Assembly (NCBI RefSeq): GCF_044987625.1
Contig: NZ_JBJDSB010000003.1
Location: forward strand, 248,001 to 312,000
DNA: 64,000 nucleotides
Direction: 5' to 3'
Origin: Desulfobaculum sp044987625
GTDB lineage: Bacteria; Desulfobacterota; Desulfovibrionia; Desulfovibrionales; Desulfovibrionaceae
This document shows positions 28,348 through 36,001 of the stretch, one piece after another (the first letter of the stretch is position 1; each line of letters begins with the position of its first letter). The notes under the pieces are model-generated. The model saw nothing but the letters and a program-made list of their open reading frames with translations. It searched no databases and was not told the origin of the DNA. The position numbers and the translations under genes are program-made.

Positions 28348-28980
28348 TTAGTCTAGGTTTTCAGTATTCTCTGCGGTGGGTACTGCGTCAAAGCTGTTGA
28401 TGTGCTGTATGGCGAGGGGCAGGCCCCGGCGCAGCAGAATGCCAATGCCTTTGATGGCGGCATCCACAACCGCTTGGGCTGTGTCCATTTCCTGCTCGGA
28501 AAATTCGCCAAGCACATAATCGCGCGTTCCGCCACGGACAGTGGGCCGTCCGACTCCAAGGCGAAGACGCAGAAATTCTCGCGTGCCCAGCTCGTCGACG
28601 ATGGAGTTCAGGCCGTTGTGGCCGGCGGTTCCGCCACCCTTTTTGAGTTTCATCTTGCCAAGGGGCAGGTCCATATCGTCGTGGGCGACGATGATGTTTT
28701 CTGCCGCAAGGGCATATTTGCCGCTGATGCGTTTGACGGCGATACCGCTCAGGTTCATATAGGTCAGCGGCTTGGCCACGACCCAATGCGCCTTGGACCG
28801 GATGATGGGGCAGTCCCATGCAAGGCAGTCATCCCAGTTGCCAACGCGCGGGCACTTTTCCGTGCCGCCCGCCTTTTCCAGAATGCGGTCCGCCAGCATG
28901 AAACCAAAGTTGTGGCGGGTGTTTTCGTAGTCGGGCCCGGGGTTGCCGAGGCCAACGATGAGTCCTGCGAAATTTTTCAT
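28348..28980 (-). CDS. pth: Peptidyl-tRNA hydrolase
   Basis: 210 residues. It releases peptides from stalled peptidyl-tRNA. LIVGLGNPGPDYENTRHNFGF holds the catalytic His (NTRHN); KPLTYMNLSG and AHDDMDLPLGKMKLKKGGG carry the remaining active-site residues. The ATG at 28980 is fixed by the family N-terminus, although its ribosome site is weak. It follows rplY after a terminator, so it may be partly uncoupled from that gene. Confidence 0.96.
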   Translation of the reverse strand: MKNFAGLIVGLGNPGPDYENTRHNFGFMLADRILEKAGGTEKCPRVGNWDDCLAWDCPIIRSKAHWVVAKPLTYMNLSGIAVKRISGKYALAAENIIVAHDDMDLPLGKMKLKKGGGTAGHNGLNSIVDELGTREFLRLRLGVGRPTVRGGTRDYVLGEFSEQEMDTAQAVVDAAIKGIGILLRRGLPLAIQHINSFDAVPTAENTENLD

Positions 28981-29118
28981 ATGCACTACCAATATGCCTA
29001 TCGAGGCGTCAGCGGCCACACAGGGCTACACAACGACCTAAAGCGATGGAGCTATAACAACAAGGAGGCCGGCTGGCCAAGACGATAGGAGAAGGGAGGC
29101 ACCGATGCAGTGCACCGG

Positions 29119-29149
29119 AAAAACGCAAGGCCCCAGGCGGGGCCTTGCG
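29119..29149 (-). terminator. Intrinsic terminator after rplY
   Basis: CGCAAGGCCCC pairs with GGGGCCTTGCG around a 4-nt loop; TTTTT follows on the minus strand. It separates rplY from pth. Confidence 0.9.
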
Positions 29150-29163
29150 GAAACGGCGTGAGT

Positions 29164-29748
29164 TTATTCCTCGTCGCCCTCAGCGCTGTCATCAGCGCCC
29201 TTGAGAGCCAGGTGCAGGATGGCAAAGTTGTCATCGCTGAGAACCTTCACACCTTCGGGCAGGGCGATGGACTCAATCTGCATGGTCTCGTTGGGCTGGA
29301 GGTTGTTGATGTCAACATCAACAGCTTCCGGAATGGCGCCGGGCAGGCACTCAATCACGCAGGAAGCGCGGTACACTTCAAGCTTGGCGCCCATGGCCAT
29401 GGCCGGAGCCTGACCAACGATGCGCAGGGGAACACGCACACGGACGGGCTTGTCCATGTCTACGCCGTAGATGTCGACGTGGGTGATCTCCCGCTTGCAG
29501 GGATGCCAGATCAGCTCTTTGATCAGCGCCGGACGGGCGCCCTTGCCATCGATGTCGATGGAGAAGATCTGGGAGGTTCCAACGAGGGCGTTGGTCTTGT
29601 CCAGATCGATCTGAGGAACCTGGATGAGGATGTTTTCGTCCTTAGCGTAGAAAACGCCGGGCGTCATTTTTTTAGCGCGCAGGGCACGGCAGGAGCCCTT
29701 GCCGGTTTCCTCTCGCACGGCGGCTTTGAGCATAACCTGTTCAGACAT
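29164..29748 (-). CDS. rplY: 50S ribosomal protein L25/general stress protein Ctc
   Basis: 194 residues. The N-terminal L25 domain (about 1-95) binds 5S rRNA, with TGKGSCRALRAKKMTPGVFY. The C-terminal TL5/CTC domain (about 100-185) ends in an acidic tail. This is the long two-domain form. AAGGAG precedes the ATG at 29748. It lies 71 nt downstream of prs in the ispE-tRNA-prs-rplY unit, the common prs-rplY-pth order of bacteria. Confidence 0.96.
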   Translation of the reverse strand: MSEQVMLKAAVREETGKGSCRALRAKKMTPGVFYAKDENILIQVPQIDLDKTNALVGTSQIFSIDIDGKGARPALIKELIWHPCKREITHVDIYGVDMDKPVRVRVPLRIVGQAPAMAMGAKLEVYRASCVIECLPGAIPEAVDVDINNLQPNETMQIESIALPEGVKVLSDDNFAILHLALKGADDSAEGDEE

Positions 29749-29819
29749 GAGTATCTCCTTCAAGCTGTTCCCGCTCGGCTCCACGGCGGGCCCGGCGGTG
29801 GTCGTCAATAAAAAAAGAG

Positions 29820-30761
29820 TTAGACAAACAATACGCTCACGGAAGATTCCGTGTGGATGTTGTGGATTGCCTTGCCCAGCAGGCTGGCCAGCGACATAAC
29901 CTGAATCTTGGAGCTCTGCTTGGCCTTTTCGCCAAGCGGAATGGAATTCGTAACGATGACCTTGGAGTAGGAGGACTTTTCAAGTCGTTCCACAGCCGGG
30001 CCGGACAGCACGGGATGCGTGGCGCAGGCCATCACTTCCTTGGCGCCATTTTCCATGAGCACTTCGGCACCGGCACAAATGGTGCCTGCGGTGTCGATCA
30101 TATCATCAAGGACGATGGCGGTCTTGCCTTTCACGTCACCGATGACGTTCATGGCTTTGGCCTGGTTGGGGGCATCGCGGCGCTTGTCGATGATGGCGAG
30201 GCCGGCACCGAGTCGCTTGGCGTAGGCGCGTGCACGCTCAACACCGCCAGCGTCGGGAGAGACGATGACGAGGTTTTCGTCGTACTGGCGCAGGTAATCC
30301 AGAAGGGCCGGGGCGGCATACAGGTTATCCACGGGCAGGTTGAAGAAGCCCTGAATCTGTCCTGCGTGCAGGTCAACGGTAACGAGCCTGTCAATGCCGG
30401 CCACGGTAAGGAAATCAGACACGAGCTTGGCGGAGATGGGAGCGCGGGGAGCGACCTTGCGGTCCTGACGAGCGTAGCCGTAGTAGGGCACGACGGCAGT
30501 CACACGGCCAACGCTGGCGCGCTTGAGTGCATCAAGGATGATACACAGTTCCATCAGGTGAAAGTTCACGGGGGCACAGGTCGGCTGGACCACGAAAACA
30601 TCGGCGCCACGAACGTTGGAGCCGATTTCTACGCGGATTTCACCGTCGCTGAAAGTGTCGGTAAGACACGGGGTGAGTTCGCAGCCGAGGTGGTTGCAAA
30701 TCTCGGAGGCAAGCTCGGGGTTGGCCGAGCCGGTCATGATCTTCAATTCGCCAATTGCCAT
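29820..30761 (-). CDS. prs: Ribose-phosphate pyrophosphokinase
   Basis: 313 residues. It makes PRPP from ribose-5-phosphate and ATP. FSDGEIRVEIGSNVRGADVF, DLHAGQIQGFF, VSPDAGGVERARAYAKRL and IVLDDMIDTAGTICAGAE (the PRPP loop) are all present. AAGGAAC lies upstream of the ATG. tRNA-Gln lies 26 nt upstream of the start, transcribed the same way. Cytoplasmic. Confidence 0.97.
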   Translation of the reverse strand: MAIGELKIMTGSANPELASEICNHLGCELTPCLTDTFSDGEIRVEIGSNVRGADVFVVQPTCAPVNFHLMELCIILDALKRASVGRVTAVVPYYGYARQDRKVAPRAPISAKLVSDFLTVAGIDRLVTVDLHAGQIQGFFNLPVDNLYAAPALLDYLRQYDENLVIVSPDAGGVERARAYAKRLGAGLAIIDKRRDAPNQAKAMNVIGDVKGKTAIVLDDMIDTAGTICAGAEVLMENGAKEVMACATHPVLSGPAVERLEKSSYSKVIVTNSIPLGEKAKQSSKIQVMSLASLLGKAIHNIHTESSVSVLFV

Positions 30762-30787
30762 CGTGATTGTTCCTTAAAAATAAAATA

Positions 30788-30864
30788 TGGCTGGGGTGGA
30801 AGGACTTGAACCCTCGAATGACGGGACCAAAACCCGTTGCCTTATCCACCTTGGCGACACCCCA
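30788..30864 (-). tRNA. tRNA-Gln (UUG)
   Basis: The minus strand folds into a tRNA: acceptor TGGGGTG with CACCCCA, a G discriminator and encoded CCA. The anticodon stem is ACGGG/CCCGT with loop TTTTGGT (anticodon TTG), and the T loop is TTCAAGT. It starts 3 nt after the ispE stop and ends 26 nt before prs, so it must be processed from an mRNA-tRNA transcript unless it has its own promoter inside ispE. Confidence 0.95.
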
Positions 30865-30867
30865 GCA

Positions 30868-31752
30868 TCAAAAACTGTGAAAGAAAGCGGGAACCTGTTC
30901 CTGTCGGAACGTAAGAACCGCGCGCTCTGCATCCTGTCGGTTGCGAAAGAGGGCGCACAGACTGGAACCGCTGCCGCTCATAACTGCCCCTGCTGCTCCT
31001 TGGCGGAGCAGTGCTTCCTTGAGCTGGCGAAGCTTGGGGAAGGCCCCAAAGACCACGTGCTCAAAGCTGTTGTGGAGCAGGAACGCGGAGCAGGGGAAGC
31101 ACTTACCCGCACTCGCTGCGCATGTCAAGCATTCGGGGCGTTTTTCGTTCTTCTGCGTGGCCGGATGTGCCGCGTCCCAAGCCGCGTACGCCCATGGTGT
31201 GGAGACGTGGATGTCGGGGCACAACACTACCAGAGTGAAACCAGCTAAATCAAGCTCGGCAGGCACAAGCTCTTCGCCAATGCCTGTGGCCCAGGCTGGG
31301 CCGTCCATCAGAAAGAACGGAACGTCCGCCCCGATGCGCGTGGCAAGCGCCGAAAGGGCTGTGTGCTCCAGTGCCGCCTGGCCCGCGCTGTTATTCAGAT
31401 AGCGCAGTATGGCGGCGGCGTCGGAACTTCCGCCGCCGAGTCCTGCACCGAAGGGGATGCGTTTGTCAAGGTGTACGCGAAGACCGGGGCGAAAACCCGT
31501 GGCCTCGGCAAACGCTTCATACGCCTTGATAATGATATTATCCGGCCCTTCCAGCTCCGGGCGGGAGCAGGTGAGGCGCAGGCCGCTTCCCTCCGCAGGC
31601 GTAACGGTCAGCGTGTCCGCCGGTTCGGCCAGTGGCACGAACAGGGTGTGCAGTTCGTGGTAGCCGTTTGGACGCACGCCGGTGATATCAAGGTACAGGT
31701 TTACCTTGCACCCTGCCGTGAGGGTGCGCTGTTGTGGCAATGTGGATGTCAT
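30868..31752 (-). CDS. ispE: 4-diphosphocytidyl-2-C-methyl-D-erythritol kinase
   Basis: A 294-residue GHMP kinase of the non-mevalonate isoprenoid pathway. The N-terminal substrate motif is GCKVNLYLDITGVRPNGYHE and the ATP loop is PFGAGLGGGSSDAAA. Motif 3 is VMSGSGSSLCALF. An insert with several cysteines (CLTCAASAGKCFPC, about 213-226) is unusual for IspE. The start is ATG 31752; a GTG nine codons upstream lacks a ribosome site. First gene of the unit with tRNA-Gln, prs and rplY. Confidence 0.94.
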   Translation of the reverse strand: MTSTLPQQRTLTAGCKVNLYLDITGVRPNGYHELHTLFVPLAEPADTLTVTPAEGSGLRLTCSRPELEGPDNIIIKAYEAFAEATGFRPGLRVHLDKRIPFGAGLGGGSSDAAAILRYLNNSAGQAALEHTALSALATRIGADVPFFLMDGPAWATGIGEELVPAELDLAGFTLVVLCPDIHVSTPWAYAAWDAAHPATQKNEKRPECLTCAASAGKCFPCSAFLLHNSFEHVVFGAFPKLRQLKEALLRQGAAGAVMSGSGSSLCALFRNRQDAERAVLTFRQEQVPAFFHSF

Positions 31753-31811
31753 GACGCGGGATTCTTTCGTAAAAGCCACCGGGTTTCAAGTGGTTGTGTG
31801 CCCGTCAGGGT

Positions 31812-31842
31812 AAAAAAAGGGCCTCCCGTTTGGAAGGCCCTT
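31812..31842 (-). terminator. Intrinsic terminator of the HtrA gene
   Basis: AAGGGCCTCC pairs with GGAAGGCCCTT (one bulged base); TTTTTTT follows on the minus strand. It lies between htrA and ispE. Confidence 0.85.
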
Positions 31843-31867
31843 ATATGGTTAATGATATAGGCGGCTG

Positions 31868-33298
31868 TTACTCGTCGGGAAGGGTGAGCGTGCGGAACAC
31901 ACTCTGGCCCTGCCGCTGGATGAGCAGGAGCAGCACTCCCTTGTCCTTGGCGTCGCCTTCGAGGATGTCCTTGAAGTCGTCCACGGAATTCACCAACTGC
32001 TGGTTGGCCTGCAGGATAACGTCGCCGGGGCGGATTTCGCTTTCCTGCGCCGGGGAGCCTTGCGCCACGCTGGTGACCAGTAGGCCCTGCGCCACGTCCA
32101 TGCCAAGGGCGCGGGCTTCGCGCGGGTCCACGGGCCGCAGGGAGAGTCCAAGGGCCTCTGCGGGCTGCGTCTGCTCGGGGCGGCCCTGCTGGGCAAGCTT
32201 GTCTGTCTTGCGCTCGCCAAGGGTGACGCGAAGGGTTTTGTCGTCGCCATTGCGCCAGACGGTGATCTTGGCCTTTTCGCCGGGGGCGATGCCCGCAATC
32301 TGGCGAAGCAGGTCGTTGGCGTCGTCCACGTCCTCGCCATTCACGCCGATGATGACGTCGCCGGCCTTGATGCCGCCTTCGTCGGCGGGCTCGCCGGGCA
32401 GGACCGAGGCGATAAGCGCGCCGCGCGGTTCGTCCATTTCCAGCGCCTTGGCGGTGTTGTCGTCAACGTTTTGGATGGTGACGCCCAGCCAGCCGCGGGA
32501 GACCTTCTTGTTCTCCTTTAGCTGGGTGATGACCTTGCGGGCCATGTCGGACGGGATGGCAAAGCCGATACCCTGACCCGAGGCGATGATGGCGGTATTG
32601 ATGCCGATGACCTCGCCGTGGAGGTTCAGCAGAGGGCCGCCGGAGTTGCCGGGGTTGATGGAGGCATCGGTCTGGATGAAGTCGTCAAAGGGGCCGGAGT
32701 TCAGGAAGCGGCCCTTGGCGCTGACGATGCCCGCGGTGACGGTATGGTCAAGGCCGAAGGGGTTGCCGATGGCCATGACCCACTGACCGACCTTGGTCTT
32801 GTCCGAGTCGCCGAAGGTGAGCACCGGCAGGTCGTGGTCGGCGTCAATTTTCAGCAGAGCGAGGTCCGTTTCCGGGTCGCGCCCGATGATGGTGGCGGGC
32901 AGGGGCTCGTCCACGCCTTGCAGGTTCACCGAGATTTCGTCGGCGTTGGCGATGACGTGGTTGTTGGTGACGATGAACCCGTCCTTGGAAATGATGAAGC
33001 CGGAACCGAGGGAGCGCTCCTTGCGGGGGCGCTGGTCCGGGCGCATGCGGAAAAACGGCTCGAACTGATTGAAGAAATCTTCAAAGGGGTTGCCCCGCTG
33101 GTGAAAGCGGAAAAACTCCTTCATTTGGTTGTTGCCCCGCTCAACGATTTTGACGGTGCTTATGTTGACCACCGCACCACCAGCTTTCTCGGCAAGGGCC
33201 GTGAACTCAGGCAATGCAGCCATGGCAGCCTGCGACGTGACAAAGACGAGCAGGGCGGCGAGGGCGATCGTGCGTTTCATGCGGTGAGTGATATCCAT
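31868..33298 (-). CDS. DegP/HtrA-type periplasmic serine protease (Do)
   Basis: 476 residues. The signal peptide ends at SQAAMA, so it is periplasmic. The catalytic triad is H114 (TNNHVI), D145 (ETDLALLK) and S219 (NPGNSGGPL). Two PDZ domains follow (about 285-370 and 385-470). It degrades or refolds misfolded envelope proteins. GGAGG precedes the ATG at 33298; the longer upstream frame is not plausible protein. The gene is monocistronic with its own terminator. Confidence 0.96.
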   Translation of the reverse strand: MDITHRMKRTIALAALLVFVTSQAAMAALPEFTALAEKAGGAVVNISTVKIVERGNNQMKEFFRFHQRGNPFEDFFNQFEPFFRMRPDQRPRKERSLGSGFIISKDGFIVTNNHVIANADEISVNLQGVDEPLPATIIGRDPETDLALLKIDADHDLPVLTFGDSDKTKVGQWVMAIGNPFGLDHTVTAGIVSAKGRFLNSGPFDDFIQTDASINPGNSGGPLLNLHGEVIGINTAIIASGQGIGFAIPSDMARKVITQLKENKKVSRGWLGVTIQNVDDNTAKALEMDEPRGALIASVLPGEPADEGGIKAGDVIIGVNGEDVDDANDLLRQIAGIAPGEKAKITVWRNGDDKTLRVTLGERKTDKLAQQGRPEQTQPAEALGLSLRPVDPREARALGMDVAQGLLVTSVAQGSPAQESEIRPGDVILQANQQLVNSVDDFKDILEGDAKDKGVLLLLIQRQGQSVFRTLTLPDE

Positions 33299-33695
33299 TC
33301 TTTCCTCCGTTTCACGGTTCTGCTTGAGGCCCCTCCTCGGTCCTGAAGCAGGAGTCATTTCGATACTATAACCTCTTTTCATAGCATGTAAATACGAAAG
33401 GGCGGGATTTCCTCTGGTGCCTTGTTTTACGGGCCTTTTGGCCTGTGTGGCGGGCTGTTGAAGAGCGTATTTTTTCTGCGCTTTTTCTGTATCCGCAGGC
33501 AAATAGTTTCAGCCGTGTGACAGTTTTTTCACAGGATGACGGGGTTTCCTCCTGTTGATGTCTGGAATTTCAGACGCAGGAGTACTGTCATCTGGACGAC
33601 GGTTTTCTCTGTCGGCCAGATGACGTTGCGTGCATTGGGTTCCCGGCTTTGCATGCAAAGTGTGCAGGGCAGTATGAAAAATCAGACACAATGGT

Positions 33696-33713
33696 TGATT
33701 GGTTAACCAATCA
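33696..33713. promoter_or_regulatory. 18-bp perfect palindrome (operator-like)
   Basis: TGATTGGTTAACCAATCA is a perfect palindrome. The half-site AACCAATCA occurs again at 33846-33854. Both are in the noncoding stretch between htrA and the Rnf operon. No regulator gene is nearby. Confidence 0.55.
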
Positions 33714-33797
33714 CAACAAATTAGAAAAAATACGCGATAGACGGATATGAATTGCAATTTCGTGTTACCAGGTGTAGTCGGCTACTAACAGGTTGGT

Positions 33798-33866
33798 ATT
33801 GCGGTGGATTTGTCGCCGTGGCGGCATAATGTCGGCTGTGTGACGAACCAATCAGTCCACCGCAAT
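33798..33866. other. Long-range stem in the noncoding region
   Basis: ATTGCGGTGGA (33798-33808) is exactly complementary to 33856-33866. The 47 nt between contain a smaller stem (CGCC/GGCG). This could be the base of a structured RNA or an operator pair. Confidence 0.4.
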
Positions 33867-33976
33867 CGGTAAGTGGAAGCTGGCACGGACTGTGCTCTGC
33901 GCGTTAGCGTTGTACGATCAGTTCGGTGAAAGAGGCCGTCGCGTGCGGGATTTCCTGTGCCTTGCATGCAGGCCTC

Positions 33977-34139
33977 GTGGCCGGAGCCGCTTCCAGGGCG
34001 GGTCCGGCCACTCACCCCCCTTTCTTTCTTTGGCAGCCGGGGCCCTGGAGTTCTGGCTGCCACCATGTTTCAGGCCACGCACAAAGGGGCTTGATGACAC
34101 GGAGGGACTCCAGTGGCTGACGGAGTCCTCATGATGAGG
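33977..34139 (+). ncRNA. Candidate structured RNA / leader upstream of the Rnf operon
   Basis: Three consecutive stems are seen: GTGGCCGGA/TCCGGCCAC (33977-33985, 34003-34011), TGGCAGCC/GGCTGCCA (34031-34038, 34055-34062) and GACTCC/GGAGTC extended by GAG/CTC (34102-34130). The last competes with CCTCA/TGAGG (34127-34139). They end at a strong terminator, 34140-34169. No protein-coding pattern is seen here. It may be a small RNA or a regulated leader. I cannot place it in a known class. Confidence 0.45.
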
Positions 34140-34169
34140 CAGCCCCTCCCCCGCGGAGGGGCTGTTTTT
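34140..34169 (+). terminator. Intrinsic terminator upstream of the Rnf operon
   Basis: CAGCCCCTCC pairs with GGAGGGGCTG around CCCGC, then TTTTT. It is 79 nt before the cytochrome gene, so it either ends a small RNA or attenuates the operon. Confidence 0.85.
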
Positions 34170-34247
34170 GGAGTGGTTGAGGAGTGTGGACGCCGGAGCG
34201 ATTCGGCAGGTCCGCAAACAGTAGCGCAAAGTTGAGAGGTTCTTTCA

Positions 34248-34733
34248 TTGCACAAAAGATACGTACCCATAGCAGTGGTTGTGGCGGTGTGCATCGTCGT
34301 TGCCGCTGTGGGCTATCTGCTTCCCCAGGACTCTCCGGACGCCCCAACGCGGGTGGTGATGGAGAACAGCGGCGGGCGGGTGTTCTTTACCCACCAGCTG
34401 CATGCCGAGGACTTGGGACTGGCGTGTGAGGACTGTCACCATGACGGTCTGGTCGAGGAGGGCGCAAAGCCGCTGCCCTGCGCCACGTGCCACCCCAAGG
34501 AATTCAATGACGAGTTCCGCCTGAAGCATCAGAAATCCTTCCCTTCCAACGACTACTGCGAACGGTGCCACTACACCGAGCCGTCTGCCGATATGCCCGA
34601 CGAGGACCGTCCGGACACAGACATGCTGCCCCTGACGGGCGATGCCTTCCACTGGCAGTGCATGGGATGTCACGAGTCCATGGGCGCCGGACCTTACGGC
34701 GACGAAAGCTGCACCGAGTGCCATGCGAAGTAG
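34248..34733 (+). CDS. Multihaem (five CxxCH) cytochrome c of the Rnf operon
   Basis: 161 residues. The N-terminal membrane segment (about 6-24) is an anchor or signal. Five haem c motifs are present: CEDCH, CATCH, CERCH, CMGCH and CTECH. Desulfovibrio Rnf operons begin with such a cytochrome, which is thought to exchange electrons between the periplasmic cytochrome pool and the Rnf complex. The start is a TTG at 34248 with GAGAGG 8 nt upstream; no ATG fits. rnfC begins 7 nt after the stop. Confidence 0.92.
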   Translation: MHKRYVPIAVVVAVCIVVAAVGYLLPQDSPDAPTRVVMENSGGRVFFTHQLHAEDLGLACEDCHHDGLVEEGAKPLPCATCHPKEFNDEFRLKHQKSFPSNDYCERCHYTEPSADMPDEDRPDTDMLPLTGDAFHWQCMGCHESMGAGPYGDESCTECHAK

Positions 34734-34740
34734 GAACGTC

Positions 34741-35874
34741 ATGAAAAAGTACGACCTTTCATTGAATCCCCTCCCCGGTGGCATCCACGAGATGCCCGTT
34801 CCGGGCGAGTTGAACATTCCGGTCAAGGGCATGCTGCTCAAGGCCGCGCGCGGCAAAAGCATTGCGCAGGGCACGCTTGTGGCCCAGTGCGCCGAAGCCG
34901 GGTGCGGCGACATGCACGCCCCTGTGGCGGGCAAGGTGAGCAAGGTGTCCTACGCCTTTGTGACCCTGAAACCCGCTGACGAACCCGAAACCGTGGAGCC
35001 GGTGGACCTTGCCGCCATAACCGATGCCAAGGAGCGCCTGCGCGCCTTGCGCGGTTTGGGCATTGATACCCGGCGCTACGCGGCGGCGGAGCATCTCATC
35101 ATCAATGCCATGGACCCGGAGCCGGAAGTGGGTGTCGCCACCGCGCTTTTGGATGCCGAGGCTCAGACCGTCCGCGCCGGCGTGGACTACGCGAAGCTGC
35201 TTGTTGGCGCAGTGAAGACCACTGTCGTTGCCGCAGATTCGGCGGCGTCCGTGTCCTTTGATGGCGCGCAGACGGTGCGCGCTCCCGGCGTGTACCCCGC
35301 CAGCGTTGATCCCCTTGTGGCGAAGGCCGCTACCGGCAAGGAAAATCCCGCCGGTGTCTGCGTTATCGACGTTGCCGCGCTGTGGCAGTTGGGCCGCGTT
35401 GTGGAAACGGGCCTGCCTGTTGCCGAAACGGTGCTGACCGCCGGCGGCAAGCATTGGCGCGTACGCATCGGGACGCCGGTGCAGGCCGTGCTGGAAGCGG
35501 CAGGGCTGGAGGTTCACGCTGGCGATGTGGTCCGCCTTGGCGGTCCCATGCGCGGAGCGGCGGCGTTCAGTACGGACCAAGGCATTGGCCGCGACTGCCG
35601 CGCCGTGGGTATTGTCCCGGCGGGCAGCGCCGCGCCTGTCGAAGACCGTCCGTGCATCAACTGCGGCGAATGTGTGCAGCACTGCCCGGCACGCCTGCAA
35701 CCGAACATGCTCACCCGCTATGCGGAGTACGACATGTTTGAAAAGGCGGCTGCCAGCGGCCTTGGCGTGTGCTTTGAGTGCGGCCTGTGCGCCATGCACT
35801 GCATGGCCCGCCGTCCGATGCTGCACATGCTGCGCTTTGCCAAGGAGCAGCTGCGCCTCTCGCGCGAAGGATAA
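34741..35874 (+). CDS. rnfC: Rnf electron transport complex subunit RnfC
   Basis: 377 residues, peripheral on the cytoplasmic side. The N-terminal LNPLPGGIHEMPVPGEL, the biotinyl/SLBB-like middle and two 4Fe-4S motifs (CINCGECVQHC and CFECGLCAMHC) are seen. In other Rnf complexes RnfC binds NADH through a GxGxxG-type flavoprotein domain. This copy is shorter than the common 430-residue or longer forms, and I do not see a clear NADH/FMN-binding motif, so its redox partner may be the cytochrome. GGAAC precedes the ATG. Confidence 0.93.
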   Translation: MKKYDLSLNPLPGGIHEMPVPGELNIPVKGMLLKAARGKSIAQGTLVAQCAEAGCGDMHAPVAGKVSKVSYAFVTLKPADEPETVEPVDLAAITDAKERLRALRGLGIDTRRYAAAEHLIINAMDPEPEVGVATALLDAEAQTVRAGVDYAKLLVGAVKTTVVAADSAASVSFDGAQTVRAPGVYPASVDPLVAKAATGKENPAGVCVIDVAALWQLGRVVETGLPVAETVLTAGGKHWRVRIGTPVQAVLEAAGLEVHAGDVVRLGGPMRGAAAFSTDQGIGRDCRAVGIVPAGSAAPVEDRPCINCGECVQHCPARLQPNMLTRYAEYDMFEKAAASGLGVCFECGLCAMHCMARRPMLHMLRFAKEQLRLSREG

Positions 35875-36001
35875 GGCCCAATATCTTCCCGGCGGAACGT
35901 GGCGGCATGCCGCGTGACCGCCAGGGTGAAGGATGCATAGAACGGCCCGCCTGCCGCCCACGCGGCGCGGGGCGTGAACTTTCGGAACAAGGATTGAGCA
36001 A

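Noticed and set aside
33516..33533. TGTGA...TCACA dyad near the start of the htrA-Rnf gap
   Set aside because: The spacer is 8 nt rather than the 6 nt of CRP/FNR- or Rex-type sites, so the match was not strong enough to annotate.
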